Shown: positions 27,141-36,029, numbered from the stretch's first letter. The stretch is DNA of 64,000 bases from Hymenobacter sp. J193 (GCF_024700075.1 NZ_JAJONE010000001.1:2260001-2324000); one strand, 5' to 3'. Notes: generated by a model from the sequence alone, not told the origin. A program made the numbers and translations.

Positions 27141-28466
27141 CTACTCAAGACGACGCTTGATAAACCAGCGGTTGTTGAGCGAGAAGCCCAGTTGCGCCCG
27201 CACGTATTTTTCCTGAATGTTGCCGTTGGGCAGCTCACTGCTGGCGTCGGTGTTGCCGCGCATGCCCACGGCAAACGACAGGTTCACGCCCGCGGACTCC
27301 AGCGGCGAGGCCGTAGGTACGGGTAGCGTGAAGCCCCAGCTCAGCGCCCGGTCATAGAGCACCTGGCCGCCGGGGCGGTAGGGCATCTGCTCCACGCTCG
27401 CACCAAGGCGGTAGGTTATGCGCTTGAAGTAGCTGTCCACCGAGGCCGCGTCGGGCGTCCATTCACCGCCACTCGCCACCCGGAAGGTGTTATCGAGCTT
27501 GGTGGCATTGAAGGTGTTGAAGTTGGTAAAGTCTCCCCACTTCGTTTGCGCGGCATCCACCGAAACCGACCAGCTGCGGTTGTTGTCGAGCGAAAGGCCA
27601 AACTGCGCGGAGGATGGCAGCCTGGCGTAGCCCTCCCGACCCGTCAGCACCACGTTGGTTTCGATGACGCGGCCTTCAATGTCCTGCCGCTCCAGGGCCT
27701 GGTCGTGGGTGCCGTCGAGCTTGGAGGAAAAGCCGTAGGTACCACCCGCATTCAGGTTCAGTTTGTCGTTGAGCGGCACGCGGTAGTGCCCGCCCACCCG
27801 GAAGGTGAAATCGGAGTAGTACAGGTGGTCCCGTACCACCGTAGTGGAGGCATTTTCAACCCCCGTTTCTTCGGAGTACAAGGTTGACTTCGCGTCGTGG
27901 TCGATGCTGCCGAACGTGTAGCCAGCCGTGAAACCCAGCGACAAGTTCTTGGCTACGCGTATGCCCGTGGCTGCGTATACTTGGGTCAGGCCACCCTGAC
28001 CTTCGTACTCTTTGAGGGAGCGCAGGCTTTCGTCGCCCACTACGGGTTCCGTCAGCTGGTTGGCATAATCAACGGACGTATAGGGCCGCAAGCCGATGGA
28101 CACAGCCATGCGCTTGGAAATAGGTAACGCCAGCGCCAGATACGAGAGGTTAGCACTGCCGTCTTTCTGCGAGGCCTGCTGGTTGCTGATTTCCTTGTAC
28201 TGCCCCGTTACCCCGATTTCGAAGGTAGTGCGTGAGGTGTAGTACAGCAGCGCCGGGTTCAGGTCGTTGATGTGCTGCCCATCAGGCGCCGACAGGCCAG
28301 CGCCCCCCATACCCTGCTGCCGGATGCCGCCCGCCGTAGCCGATGCGTCACCCAGGCCCAGGCGCGAATAAGGAGAGTTGCCGAGACCCTGACCATAGGT
28401 GCGGGAGGAAACGAAACCGCCCAATAGCGCCAGACCCAATAAGCCGGCGAATGATTTAGTTGACAT
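27141..28466 (-). CDS. FadL-like outer-membrane beta-barrel protein
   Basis: 441 residues, signal peptide (LLGLALLGGFVSSRTYGQ), then a mature start GLGNSPYSRLGLGD typical of Bacteroidota porin-like barrels, alternating beta strands throughout, and a C-terminal strand AQLGFSLNNRWFIKRRLE. Its start codon overlaps the end of coaX by 11 nt and lptC follows at 9 nt. The coaX - barrel - lptC order makes an LPS-related role possible, but transport activity is not shown. Confidence 0.85.
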   Translation of the reverse strand: MSTKSFAGLLGLALLGGFVSSRTYGQGLGNSPYSRLGLGDASATAGGIRQQGMGGAGLSAPDGQHINDLNPALLYYTSRTTFEIGVTGQYKEISNQQASQKDGSANLSYLALALPISKRMAVSIGLRPYTSVDYANQLTEPVVGDESLRSLKEYEGQGGLTQVYAATGIRVAKNLSLGFTAGYTFGSIDHDAKSTLYSEETGVENASTTVVRDHLYYSDFTFRVGGHYRVPLNDKLNLNAGGTYGFSSKLDGTHDQALERQDIEGRVIETNVVLTGREGYARLPSSAQFGLSLDNNRSWSVSVDAAQTKWGDFTNFNTFNATKLDNTFRVASGGEWTPDAASVDSYFKRITYRLGASVEQMPYRPGGQVLYDRALSWGFTLPVPTASPLESAGVNLSFAVGMRGNTDASSELPNGNIQEKYVRAQLGFSLNNRWFIKRRLE

Positions 28467-29199
28467 TATGCACCAGAATTCGGTGAAGCCCGAGCAGAAT
28501 CAGCTCAGGTACTACAAAGATGTGGCCTTTCAGCCGCGGTTCAAAGAAAGGCGCGTCGCCCCCGGTCAGCACCACGGCTAGTTCCGGGTACAACTCCCGG
28601 TACTCGGCTATGAGGCCGTTCACCTCGGCTGCCGCTCCGTTGAGCACCCCGCTTGCTATGGCGCTGGGCGTATCGTTGCCCGTGAGCGGCACGGGCGCTT
28701 GCACATCGGACGGCACAGCCAGCAACGGCAAGCGCCCGGTAAAGGTATGCAAGGCCTGGAAACGCAGCCGCAAGCCCGGTGCAATGCTGCCGCCCCGGAA
28801 CGTAAGCCCTGCTTCCACAAAGTCACACTTAATGGCCGTACCAGCATCCACAATGAGCACGTTGCGACCAGGAAAGCACCCAGCGGCCCCCACGGCGGCG
28901 GCCAGCCGGTCGGCGCCAAGGGTGTGCGGGGTAGCGTAACCGTTCTGCAACGGCACGGGCGTGGCAGCCGGGTCGAGCCCTACTACCACGCCCTGCGTAA
29001 GCGGCTGCAACCTGGCTACCCACTCCTGTACCGGCTGGGCTGCCACCGTGGCCACAATGGTGTGGCGCGGTTGCAGCCGCGCGGCCGTGGCCAGCACCTG
29101 CTCCAGTGTAAGCCCCGCCGCCTGCTCTACCAGCTCTCCATCAACAAAGCACCCCAGCTTGCTGGAGGTATTGCCAATGTCGAGGGTGAGGTAGCTCAT
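28456..29199 (-). CDS. coaX: type III pantothenate kinase
   Basis: Phosphorylates pantothenate, the first committed step to CoA; works with panC and panD at the start of the window. 247 residues. Acetate-kinase-fold motifs: DIGNTSSKLG (7-16, phosphate-binding), GADRLAAAVGA, VLIVDAGTAIKCDFV, then GGSIAPGLRLRFQALH and VLTGGDA. Normal length. No biotin-repressor (BirA) gene sits upstream here, though it often does in other Bacteroidota. Confidence 0.95.
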   Translation of the reverse strand: MSYLTLDIGNTSSKLGCFVDGELVEQAAGLTLEQVLATAARLQPRHTIVATVAAQPVQEWVARLQPLTQGVVVGLDPAATPVPLQNGYATPHTLGADRLAAAVGAAGCFPGRNVLIVDAGTAIKCDFVEAGLTFRGGSIAPGLRLRFQALHTFTGRLPLLAVPSDVQAPVPLTGNDTPSAIASGVLNGAAAEVNGLIAEYRELYPELAVVLTGGDAPFFEPRLKGHIFVVPELILLGLHRILVHNVN

Positions 29200-29249
29200 G
29201 CGCCGCTTGCTTTTTTACAGGAGCCGGCCTAGGCAGGCCGCGTTGCCTG

Positions 29250-31049
29250 CTACATGAAATATTTCAGACGAATAACTTCCTTCTCGTTCAGGAAGCGCCA
29301 TTTGCCCCGGGGCAGGTCCTTTTTGGTGAGGCCGGCGTACTGCACGCGGTCCAGCGTTACTACATCGTAGCCCAGGTGCTCGAAGATGCGGCGCACGATG
29401 CGGTTGCGGCCAATGTGCAGCTCTACCCCCACAAAATGCGGATTCCCGGCCACTACGGCCACGTCGTCTACTTCGGCTTTGCCGTCTTCCAGCTGCAGGC
29501 CTTCCGTAATCTGGCGCAGGTGCTCCTCCGTCAGCGGCTTGTCCAGCTCAACCTGGTAGATTTTCTTGTTTTTGTGTGAGGGGTGCGAAAGTTTCTGCGC
29601 CACTTCCCCATCGTTGGTAAACAGCAGCAGCCCCGTGGTGTTGCGGTCGAGGCGGCCTACCGGGAAGATGCGCTCCTTCGAGGCATTGGCTACCAGCTCC
29701 ATCACCGTGCGGCGGCCTTCGGGGTCTTCCGTAGTAGTGATGAAGTCCTTGGGCTTGTTCAGCAGCACGTACACCAGCTTCTCCCGGTTGAGGTTGGTTT
29801 TGCCGTACTGCACCGTGTCGGAAGGCTGAACTTTGTAGCCCATTTCCGTTACCACCTCGCCATTCACCCGGATTTCACCGGCCGCAATCAGCGAATCGGC
29901 CTCCCGGCGGGAGCAGATGCCCGCATTGGCAATGTAGCGGTTCAGACGCGTCAGCTCCTCGGCGGGCTCTTCGTCGCGGCGGCGCTTGTTACCCCGGCTT
30001 TTGTCTTCCTCGTAGTACTTCAGGTTTTTGTAGTCGGGGGCTTCGCCGGCCACTTCACCGTACTTGCGCTTGCCTGCCTGGTTGGAATCCGCGTCGCGGC
30101 CGGTGCGCTTGTTGATGGTACGCTCCGGACGGTCGCCGTACGGGCGCGCCTCCCGCTTGTCGGCGCCAAAAGAGCCAGGGCGGCTGGTGCGCTTCTCGCC
30201 GAAGCTTCCCCCACCAAAGCCGGTTTCGCGGCGGGCACCAAACCCACCAGGTTTCCGGTCCCGGTCGTTCACAGCCTCGCGCTGCCCATAGCCACCGGGG
30301 CGCCGGTCACTTTCCTCGCGGGGCGCCGACTCAGAACGGCGTTCCGGACGGTCAGTATCCAGATTCTCGGGGCGGCCCCGGTAGTCGAACTGCCGGGCGG
30401 GCCGCACTTCCCGCTCCCCGCTGATCTGGCGGGGCTCACGCTCGGGTGCTGGCGGCGTGGGCCGGAAGTCGGTTGATTCTTTCGGACCACGTGGGTCCTG
30501 CTTTATAAACTTGCGGTTCCGCTCGCCGGGCAAGCCACGAGGCACCGCAGCCTTTCCTTCCTGGCGATAGGGTTGGCCACCCCAGGTTTCTTTGGGCTCG
30601 AAGGGCCGCACCGGACGCTCCTCGCGGGGACGCTCATCCCGGCGGTCATCCCGCCGCTGATCGGGCCGGAAACCGCGCCGGTCGTCGCCGCCAAAGCGGG
30701 GCTGGCCGTAGCCACCGGGCCGGCTACTACCGCCTCGGGGTGAAAAGCCCCCACCCGACTGACCAAACTTTTTGGGGCCGCCAAAACCGCCGCTCCCCGA
30801 TTTGCGCGGGCCATCGAAGCTGCCGCCGCTGGGGCGTCCAAAAGAAGGACGGTCGGCGTTGAAACCACGGCGGTTTTCTTCGCTGCCGCCGCCAAAGCGG
30901 GGAGCACCGGAACCAGCACGCTCGTCGCGGCTGTGGCCGGGGCCGGAAAACTTGCGTGGGCCTTCAGCACGGCCACTGTCGGTAGGGCGGCCCTGGGGGC
31001 CACGGCCACGGCGGCCTGGAGTATCGTCGGAGAAATGTTTCTTGCCCAT
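29250..31049 (-). CDS. 16S/23S rRNA pseudouridine synthase (RluB/RsuA type) with long disordered N-terminal extension
   Basis: 599 residues. The catalytic part starts near 366 with an S4 RNA-binding domain (LTRLNRYIANAGICSRREAD), then the synthase core with catalytic Asp468 in PVGRLDRNTTG and LHIGRNRIVRRIFEHLGYDV. The first 365 residues are Gly/Arg/Pro/Asp-rich low-complexity sequence with many RGG-, GGFG- and RPGG-like pieces, resembling disordered RNA-binding tails. The target uridine cannot be assigned. A GC-rich codon run and no stop argue that the tail is translated. Confidence 0.9.
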   Translation of the reverse strand: MGKKHFSDDTPGRRGRGPQGRPTDSGRAEGPRKFSGPGHSRDERAGSGAPRFGGGSEENRRGFNADRPSFGRPSGGSFDGPRKSGSGGFGGPKKFGQSGGGFSPRGGSSRPGGYGQPRFGGDDRRGFRPDQRRDDRRDERPREERPVRPFEPKETWGGQPYRQEGKAAVPRGLPGERNRKFIKQDPRGPKESTDFRPTPPAPEREPRQISGEREVRPARQFDYRGRPENLDTDRPERRSESAPREESDRRPGGYGQREAVNDRDRKPGGFGARRETGFGGGSFGEKRTSRPGSFGADKREARPYGDRPERTINKRTGRDADSNQAGKRKYGEVAGEAPDYKNLKYYEEDKSRGNKRRRDEEPAEELTRLNRYIANAGICSRREADSLIAAGEIRVNGEVVTEMGYKVQPSDTVQYGKTNLNREKLVYVLLNKPKDFITTTEDPEGRRTVMELVANASKERIFPVGRLDRNTTGLLLFTNDGEVAQKLSHPSHKNKKIYQVELDKPLTEEHLRQITEGLQLEDGKAEVDDVAVVAGNPHFVGVELHIGRNRIVRRIFEHLGYDVVTLDRVQYAGLTKKDLPRGKWRFLNEKEVIRLKYFM

Positions 31050-31144
31050 ACAGGTAGGCTTAGGTGCCGTATCGCTACGGTACGTGGGTAAAAGATGAAA
31101 ATACGAAATTGGTGCGCGGAAAACGACGCCCGGTAGAAAACAGT

Positions 31145-31192
31145 GCCCGGACCAGCAAACAGCCCCTGCGGGAGCCGGCTGCTGGTCCGGGC
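31145..31192. terminator. stem-loop upstream of the pseudouridine synthase gene
   Basis: Perfect 13-bp stem GCCCGGACCAGCA / TGCTGGTCCGGGC with a 22-nt GC-rich loop, 24 nt beyond the DksA-like stop (31217) on the minus strand. A short T-run (GTTTTCT) follows on that strand, consistent with a terminator for the DksA-like gene. Confidence 0.65.
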
Positions 31193-31216
31193 GTTACTGG
31201 CGAGCCAGCGCGGCGT

Positions 31217-31600
31217 TTAGTCGCGGCGGGCCATCTTGGCTTCGATGGAATGCTGGGTGTGGGGCACGGCGCGCAGGCGCTCCTTCGGAATGAGCTTGCC
31301 GGTGCCGATGCACACGCCGTACGTACCGTTCTTGATGCGTACCAGGGCGTTTTCGAGCTGCTGGATAAACTTCATCTGGCGCGAAGCCAACTGGTTGAGG
31401 CTTTCCTTCTCGGCCGTATCAGCACCATCTTCCAGCACCTTCGAAGAAGATGCCGTGTTGTCGGTACCCGAATCGTTTTTGCGGCTCAGGGTTTCTTTGA
31501 TGAACGCTACTTCCTTGCGGGCAGCAGTAAGCTTATCCTGGATGATTTCCGCAAACTCGGCCAGATCTTCCCTGGAATAGCGTAGGTTTTCTTCACTCAT
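31217..31600 (-). CDS. TraR/DksA-like protein lacking the zinc-finger cysteines
   Basis: 127 residues from the ATG at 31598-31600; the upstream in-frame extension is not conserved in character. Coiled-coil N-terminal half (about 10-90), then the DksA-type GTYGVCIGTGKLIPKERLRA and AVPHTQHSIEAK. The canonical four cysteines would sit at 97, 100, 118 and 121; only Cys97 remains (Thr100, Ser118, Ala121). It keeps the scaffold of RNA-polymerase secondary-channel regulators but cannot bind zinc the usual way. Confidence 0.85.
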   Translation of the reverse strand: MSEENLRYSREDLAEFAEIIQDKLTAARKEVAFIKETLSRKNDSGTDNTASSSKVLEDGADTAEKESLNQLASRQMKFIQQLENALVRIKNGTYGVCIGTGKLIPKERLRAVPHTQHSIEAKMARRD

Positions 31601-31809
31601 GGGAACAGGGAATTGAATATGGAGGTATTTAGCTAAGCACCACGTACCGGGGTTGCTGGGGCGAAACAGCAGGCTCACAAAATTAGTTTGCTGCTCCTAT
31701 TTCATCTGCAACCTTGCTACGGTAAGTAGCACACGTCGTTTCCGGCCGCAAAGCTACGGCTTTGTCCTGATTTGCGCTACAGGCATTTTACTACGTGAGC
31801 AGCTAAGAC

Positions 31810-32286
31810 TCAGAAACCTAGCATATGAATGGCCGTCACGGCGGCTTCCACCCCCTTATTGCCGTGCTTGCCACCGGCCCGGTCCCAGGCCTGCTCTTCG
31901 GTATTGGTAGTCACCAGCCCAAAGATGACGGGCTTGTTGAACTTCAGACCTACCGTAGTAAGGCCCTGAGCTACGGCATGACAGATGTAGTCATCATGCT
32001 TGGTTTCGCCCTTAATGACCACACCGAGACAGATAACGGCGTCGATTTCCTCGTGTTGGGCCAGCAGCTGCGCCCCCAGCGTCAGCTCGAAGCTACCGGG
32101 CACGGTGTTGCGGAACACGTTTTCTTCCTTGGCCCCGTGCTTGAGCAGCGTTTCGTAGGCACCTTGGGCCAGCGTATCCGTAATGGCGCGGTTCCACTCG
32201 GCCACTACCAGACCGAATTTCTTTTCGCTGATATCAACAAACTGATCGGAAGTATAGTCGCTGAGGTTCTTGAGGGCAGTTGCCAT
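31810..32286 (-). CDS. ribH: 6,7-dimethyl-8-ribityllumazine synthase
   Basis: Penultimate step of riboflavin synthesis: condenses the ribityl-uracil amine with 3,4-dihydroxybutanone 4-phosphate. 158 residues from the ATG at 32284-32286. FGLVVAEWN (substrate loop), VPGSFELTLGAQ, and CLGVVIKGETKHDDY with the catalytic-loop His are present. The other rib genes are elsewhere. Lies downstream of the TPR membrane protein gene. Confidence 0.97.
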   Translation of the reverse strand: MATALKNLSDYTSDQFVDISEKKFGLVVAEWNRAITDTLAQGAYETLLKHGAKEENVFRNTVPGSFELTLGAQLLAQHEEIDAVICLGVVIKGETKHDDYICHAVAQGLTTVGLKFNKPVIFGLVTTNTEEQAWDRAGGKHGNKGVEAAVTAIHMLGF

Positions 32287-32376
32287 AGTCGGGTTGAGGT
32301 TGAAGAAAGCACAGGGCGGTCGGCCGCAAAGGTACTCGCCCACGTTTCCTGTTCTTTCTTGGGTTTTGGTTTAAAC

Positions 32377-32404
32377 AAAAAGGTGACCGTGGGGCCACCT
32401 TTTT
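32377..32404 (-). terminator. terminator after the TPR membrane-protein gene
   Basis: AAAAAGGTG / CCACCTTTTT stem with an 8-nt loop, 23 nt after the stop at 32428; T-run on both strands. Confidence 0.8.
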
Positions 32405-32427
32405 ATTTTATTGGGTTATGGTTTCGG

Positions 32428-33204
32428 CTACTTGCCGGCCAGTCCTTCGGCGCGGCCTTTCAGCTGCTTGGCGTCGGTGGCTTCGGCGGCGGTGGGGTAG
32501 TCCGTCAGAATCCGGTTGTAGGCTTTCAGCGCGCCTTCGTAGTCTTTGGCCAGCTCGCGGGCCGTGGCTTCCTTCAGCAGGTAACCGGGCGTGAAGTACT
32601 CATTGCTCTTGTAGTCGGCGGCCTTGGCGTACAGCTCGGCGGCTTCCTTGATTTTGTTGAGCTCCAGGTTGGCGTCACCCAGCAGGGCGTAGGCACGGGC
32701 CTGCAGCAGCAGGTCATCGGAGCTGAAGTCTTCCAGGTAGTTAATGGCCTCCTGGTATTTGCCGGCTTTCAGCGAAGCAGCGCCGGCGTAGAAGTTGGCC
32801 AGGTTGCCCGCCTTGGTGCCGCTGTAGTCGTTGGCTACGGCTTCGAGGCCCCGATACTGACCGTCACCTTTCAGGGCTTTGTTTACTGAGTCAGCTTCCC
32901 AATAGTTCACGGCCTGGAACAGCTCGGCCTGGGCCTTCTCGTCCTGCTTGCCCTGCCAGATGTACCAGCCGAAGCCGCCTACCACCGCCAGCACCACCAC
33001 CGTCAGCAAGCCGAGCAGCAGGTTTTTGTTGCGGCGCACGAAATCCTCCGAACCAGCGAGGCGGGCGGCCAGCGCATCCGGGTCTTCCAGCAAAGGGTGC
33101 TCGGGCACGAACGTTTCCGGGGCCGGCTGATTGGGGTCAGCGGGCACCTGGGTTTGCTGCGGGCGATTCAGCGGGCTGTTTCGCGTGTAAGGAATCTTCG
33201 ACAT
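32428..33204 (-). CDS. membrane-anchored TPR protein (YfgM-like)
   Basis: 258 residues: Pro-rich cytoplasmic N-terminus, one TM helix (61-83), then TPR repeats (NLANFYAGAASLKAGKYQEA, ARAYALLGDANLELNKIKEA, EATARELAKDYEGALKAYNR). Arrangement like YfgM, a periplasmic partner of SecYEG and PpiD. A PpiD-like protein is also encoded in this window. Placement next to ribH and close to recF is common in Bacteroidota, from general knowledge. Confidence 0.85.
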   Translation of the reverse strand: MSKIPYTRNSPLNRPQQTQVPADPNQPAPETFVPEHPLLEDPDALAARLAGSEDFVRRNKNLLLGLLTVVVLAVVGGFGWYIWQGKQDEKAQAELFQAVNYWEADSVNKALKGDGQYRGLEAVANDYSGTKAGNLANFYAGAASLKAGKYQEAINYLEDFSSDDLLLQARAYALLGDANLELNKIKEAAELYAKAADYKSNEYFTPGYLLKEATARELAKDYEGALKAYNRILTDYPTAAEATDAKQLKGRAEGLAGK

Positions 33205-33258
33205 CAGGGTGAAATTCAGAAAAAGAAGGCTAGGCGGCGTTGAAGCTGCCTTGGCGGG

Positions 33259-34434
33259 TTAGTCGTGGATATAGGGGTAATCCTGCTGCACGTACACATC
33301 TTTGTACAGTTCGTCGGCCGTGGGGAAGGGCGAGTTTTCGGCAAACTCCACCGACTCCAGCACCTGCACCTTGATCTTCTCGTCGATGGCCGCCAGATCT
33401 TCTTCCGTGGCCATGTTGTTCGTCAGGATGGTATGGCGCACAGATTCGATAGCGTCGCGCGAGCGGTAGTCTTCCAGCTCTTCCTTGGTGCGGTACTTGG
33501 CGGGGTCACTCATGGAGTGGCCTTTGTAGCGGTATGTTTTGAACTCCAGGAACGTGGGGCCCTCACCGGCGCGGGCGCGCTCAGCAGCCCGGGCTACGGC
33601 GTGGTGTACGTCTTCCACGTTCATGGCATTCACCGGCTCCGAGGGCATGTCGTAGCTTTCACCCAGGGTGTAGAGCTCCGTCACGTTGGAGGTACGCTGC
33701 ACCGAGGTGCCCATGGCGTAGCCGTTGTTTTCTACCACGAAGATGACGGGCAGCTTCCACAGCATAGCCATGTTGAAGGCCTCGTGCAGGGCGCCCTGGC
33801 GCACGGCCCCGTCGCCCATGTAGCAGATGCACAGGTTGCCGGTCTTGTTATACTTCTCGGTGAAGGCAATGCCGGCGCCCATGGGCACCTGCGCTCCCAC
33901 GATACCGTGGCCGCCAATGAAGTTAACACCCTTATCAAAGATGTGCATGGAGCCGCCTTTGCCCTTGGAGCAGCCCGTAGCCTTGGCATAGAGCTCAGCC
34001 ATAATAGCATTAGGCGAGGTGCCCAGCGCTAAAGGATGCGCGTGGTCGCGGTAGGCAGTAATCCACTTGTCGTCCTTGGTGAGGGCCGACACAGCGCCGG
34101 CTACGCAGGCTTCCTGGCCAATGTATAGGTGGCAGAAGCCTTTGATTTTTTGCTGACCGTAGAGCTGGCCGGCCTTCTCCTCAAACTTGCGCATAAGCTG
34201 CATTTGCTCGTACCAGCGCAGGTAGGTTTCCTTCGGAAATTCGGGATTAGAGGTCGGCGTTGCTTTAGGCGCGTCGGTAGCGGCCTGGGCCTCGCCGTTG
34301 GCGGGCGGCAATACCGGATCAGGCTGCTGCACGGTTTCGGGTGCAGCCTTGCCTGTAGAGGAGGCCTTGGGAGTCGACGATTTTTTCGTCGAATTGGAAG
34401 CCTTCGGGGTAGCCTTTACTTTCGTCTCCGCCAT
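33259..34434 (-). CDS. pdhA: pyruvate dehydrogenase E1 component, alpha subunit
   Basis: 391 residues from the ATG at 34432-34434. Uses thiamine diphosphate to decarboxylate pyruvate. TPP motif GDGAVRQGALHEAF...VVENN intact; also GHGIVGAQVPMGAGIAF and the phosphorylation-loop-like YRYKGHSMSDPAKYRTKEE. The first about 68 residues are Ala/Lys/Ser/Thr/Pro-rich and have no place in usual E1 alpha, whose fold begins near FPKETYLRWYEQM. The E1 beta gene is not adjacent. Divergent from recF (67 nt). Confidence 0.94.
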   Translation of the reverse strand: MAETKVKATPKASNSTKKSSTPKASSTGKAAPETVQQPDPVLPPANGEAQAATDAPKATPTSNPEFPKETYLRWYEQMQLMRKFEEKAGQLYGQQKIKGFCHLYIGQEACVAGAVSALTKDDKWITAYRDHAHPLALGTSPNAIMAELYAKATGCSKGKGGSMHIFDKGVNFIGGHGIVGAQVPMGAGIAFTEKYNKTGNLCICYMGDGAVRQGALHEAFNMAMLWKLPVIFVVENNGYAMGTSVQRTSNVTELYTLGESYDMPSEPVNAMNVEDVHHAVARAAERARAGEGPTFLEFKTYRYKGHSMSDPAKYRTKEELEDYRSRDAIESVRHTILTNNMATEEDLAAIDEKIKVQVLESVEFAENSPFPTADELYKDVYVQQDYPYIHD

Positions 34435-34501
34435 CTTGCTTTCGATTGTTCGCGTTTGGGATGCGAAAGTACGTAAAAGGATTGCAATTCCGAACCCAAA
34501 C

Positions 34502-35614
34502 ATGACACTTGATAGCCTCCACTTACTCTTCTTCAAAAACTACGAAGAAGCCAATCTGAGCTTCTCCCCGCACATCAATTGCTTTGTGGGCGACAATGGG
34601 AGCGGCAAGACCAACCTGCTGGATGCTATCCATTACCTCTCACTCACTAAGAGTGCCTTCACGGTAGCCGACGCCCAAAGCATCAAGCAGGGCGAGGAGC
34701 TGTTCGTGGTGAAGGGCCGTTTCCAGGCCTCAGCCGAGGCCAAACCCGAAACCATTCAGTGTAGCCTGCGCCTGGGTCAGAAGAAGGCCGTCACCCACGA
34801 CAAGCAGGCTTACGAGCGGGTGTCCGACCACATCGGGCGCTACCCCGTGGTGCTCATCTCCCCCTACGATACCGACCTTATCCGGCAGGGCAGCGAGGAG
34901 CGCCGTAAGTACTTCGACAGCCTTATCTCCCAGCTCGACCACGAGTACCTCGAAGCGCTTATCCGCTATACTCACGCCCTCAAGCAGCGCAACTCTTTGC
35001 TCAAGCTGGCTGCCGACCGCCAGGCCGGCTACGACCGGGACTACCTGCTGGTGCTGGATGAGCAGCTGGCTCCGCTGGGCGAGCAGCTGGTACGGCGGCG
35101 GCAGGAGTTCCTCACCGAGTTCGAGCCCGTGTTTCAGCGCCACTACGAGCAGCTGGCCGATGCCCGCGAGCAGGTGACGCTTACGTATAAGAGTGAACTG
35201 CCCGGCGCTGACTTTCTGAAGCTGCTACGCCTGCAGGAGCGCAAAGACCTCACCTTACAGCGCACAACCTTAGGTCCGCACAAGGATGACTTCACCTTTC
35301 TGATGGACGAGTTGCCGGTAAAAAGCTACGGGTCGCAGGGTCAGCAGAAGTCGTTTGCTATTGCGCTCAAGCTGGCGCAGTTCGAAGTCATTGCTCTACA
35401 CAAGCAGCACAAGCCCCTGCTTTTGCTGGATGACATTTTCGACCGACTCGACGAGAAGCGCATCACCCGCCTGATGCAGCTGGTGGCCAACCATACCTTC
35501 GGCCAGATATTCCTTACCGATACGCACCTGGAGCGCACCGACCGGGTACTGGCGTCCCTTTCCGATGATATCCGTCGGTTTCGGGTTGAATCGGGCCGGG
35601 TGCAGCCGCTTTAG
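34502..35614 (+). CDS. recF: DNA replication and repair protein RecF
   Basis: SMC-like ATPase that loads RecA at gaps with RecO/R. 370 residues from the ATG at 34502; the longer frame upstream overlaps pdhA in antisense and is not family-like. Walker A GDNGSGKTN, the signature region VKSYGSQGQQKSFAIALKL and Walker B LLLLDDIFDRLDEKR. A DUF721 gene follows, a common Bacteroidota pair. dnaA and dnaN, frequent recF neighbours elsewhere, are absent. Confidence 0.96.
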   Translation: MTLDSLHLLFFKNYEEANLSFSPHINCFVGDNGSGKTNLLDAIHYLSLTKSAFTVADAQSIKQGEELFVVKGRFQASAEAKPETIQCSLRLGQKKAVTHDKQAYERVSDHIGRYPVVLISPYDTDLIRQGSEERRKYFDSLISQLDHEYLEALIRYTHALKQRNSLLKLAADRQAGYDRDYLLVLDEQLAPLGEQLVRRRQEFLTEFEPVFQRHYEQLADAREQVTLTYKSELPGADFLKLLRLQERKDLTLQRTTLGPHKDDFTFLMDELPVKSYGSQGQQKSFAIALKLAQFEVIALHKQHKPLLLLDDIFDRLDEKRITRLMQLVANHTFGQIFLTDTHLERTDRVLASLSDDIRRFRVESGRVQPL

Positions 35615-35627
35615 CTTGGCTCTGCCG

Positions 35628-35635
35628 TACCTTTG
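35628..35635 (+). promoter_or_regulatory. promoter -7 element before the DUF721 gene
   Basis: TACCTTTG, a full match to TAnnTTTG, 44 nt before the ATG at 35679 and just after the recF stop. No well-placed TTG is seen, so strength is uncertain. Confidence 0.45.
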
Positions 35636-35678
35636 CGGGGCCGCTGCCAGCCGTTCAGGTTCGCGCGTTACATACAAA

Positions 35679-36002
35679 ATGGCGTTCAAAAAACCTTATT
35701 CCTCCGAAAACTCCCGTCAATCGGACATTGTGCCGTTGAAGGATGGAATTACCGCTTTGCTACGGGCCTACCGCCTTCAGGGCAAGCTGGACGAGGTAAC
35801 GGTGGTGGCTAGTTGGGAGCGGGTGATGGGCAAAGCCGTAGCCATGAAAACCCAGCAGGTATATGTGAGCAACAGCAAGCTTTTCGTTCGCCTCTCGTCC
35901 GCCCCGCTCAAGCACGAGCTCTTTATGGCCAAGACCCAGGTACTGGCCAACCTGAATGCCGAAGTAGGCTCGGAGGTTATCAAAGAGGTTGTCTTTCTCT
36001 AG
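35679..36002 (+). CDS. DUF721 (DciA-like) protein
   Basis: 107 residues from the ATG at 35679. The DUF721 core is LLRAYRLQGKLDEVTVVASW through VYVSNSKLFVRLSSAPLKHE and AEVGSEVIKEVVFL. DUF721 includes DciA, the ancestral loader of the replicative helicase DnaB; whether this short Bacteroidota form does the same is inference. It sits behind recF. Confidence 0.85.
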   Translation: MAFKKPYSSENSRQSDIVPLKDGITALLRAYRLQGKLDEVTVVASWERVMGKAVAMKTQQVYVSNSKLFVRLSSAPLKHELFMAKTQVLANLNAEVGSEVIKEVVFL

Positions 36003-36029
36003 CCTGTTTTTGTTTGGTCTGATTCAGCT

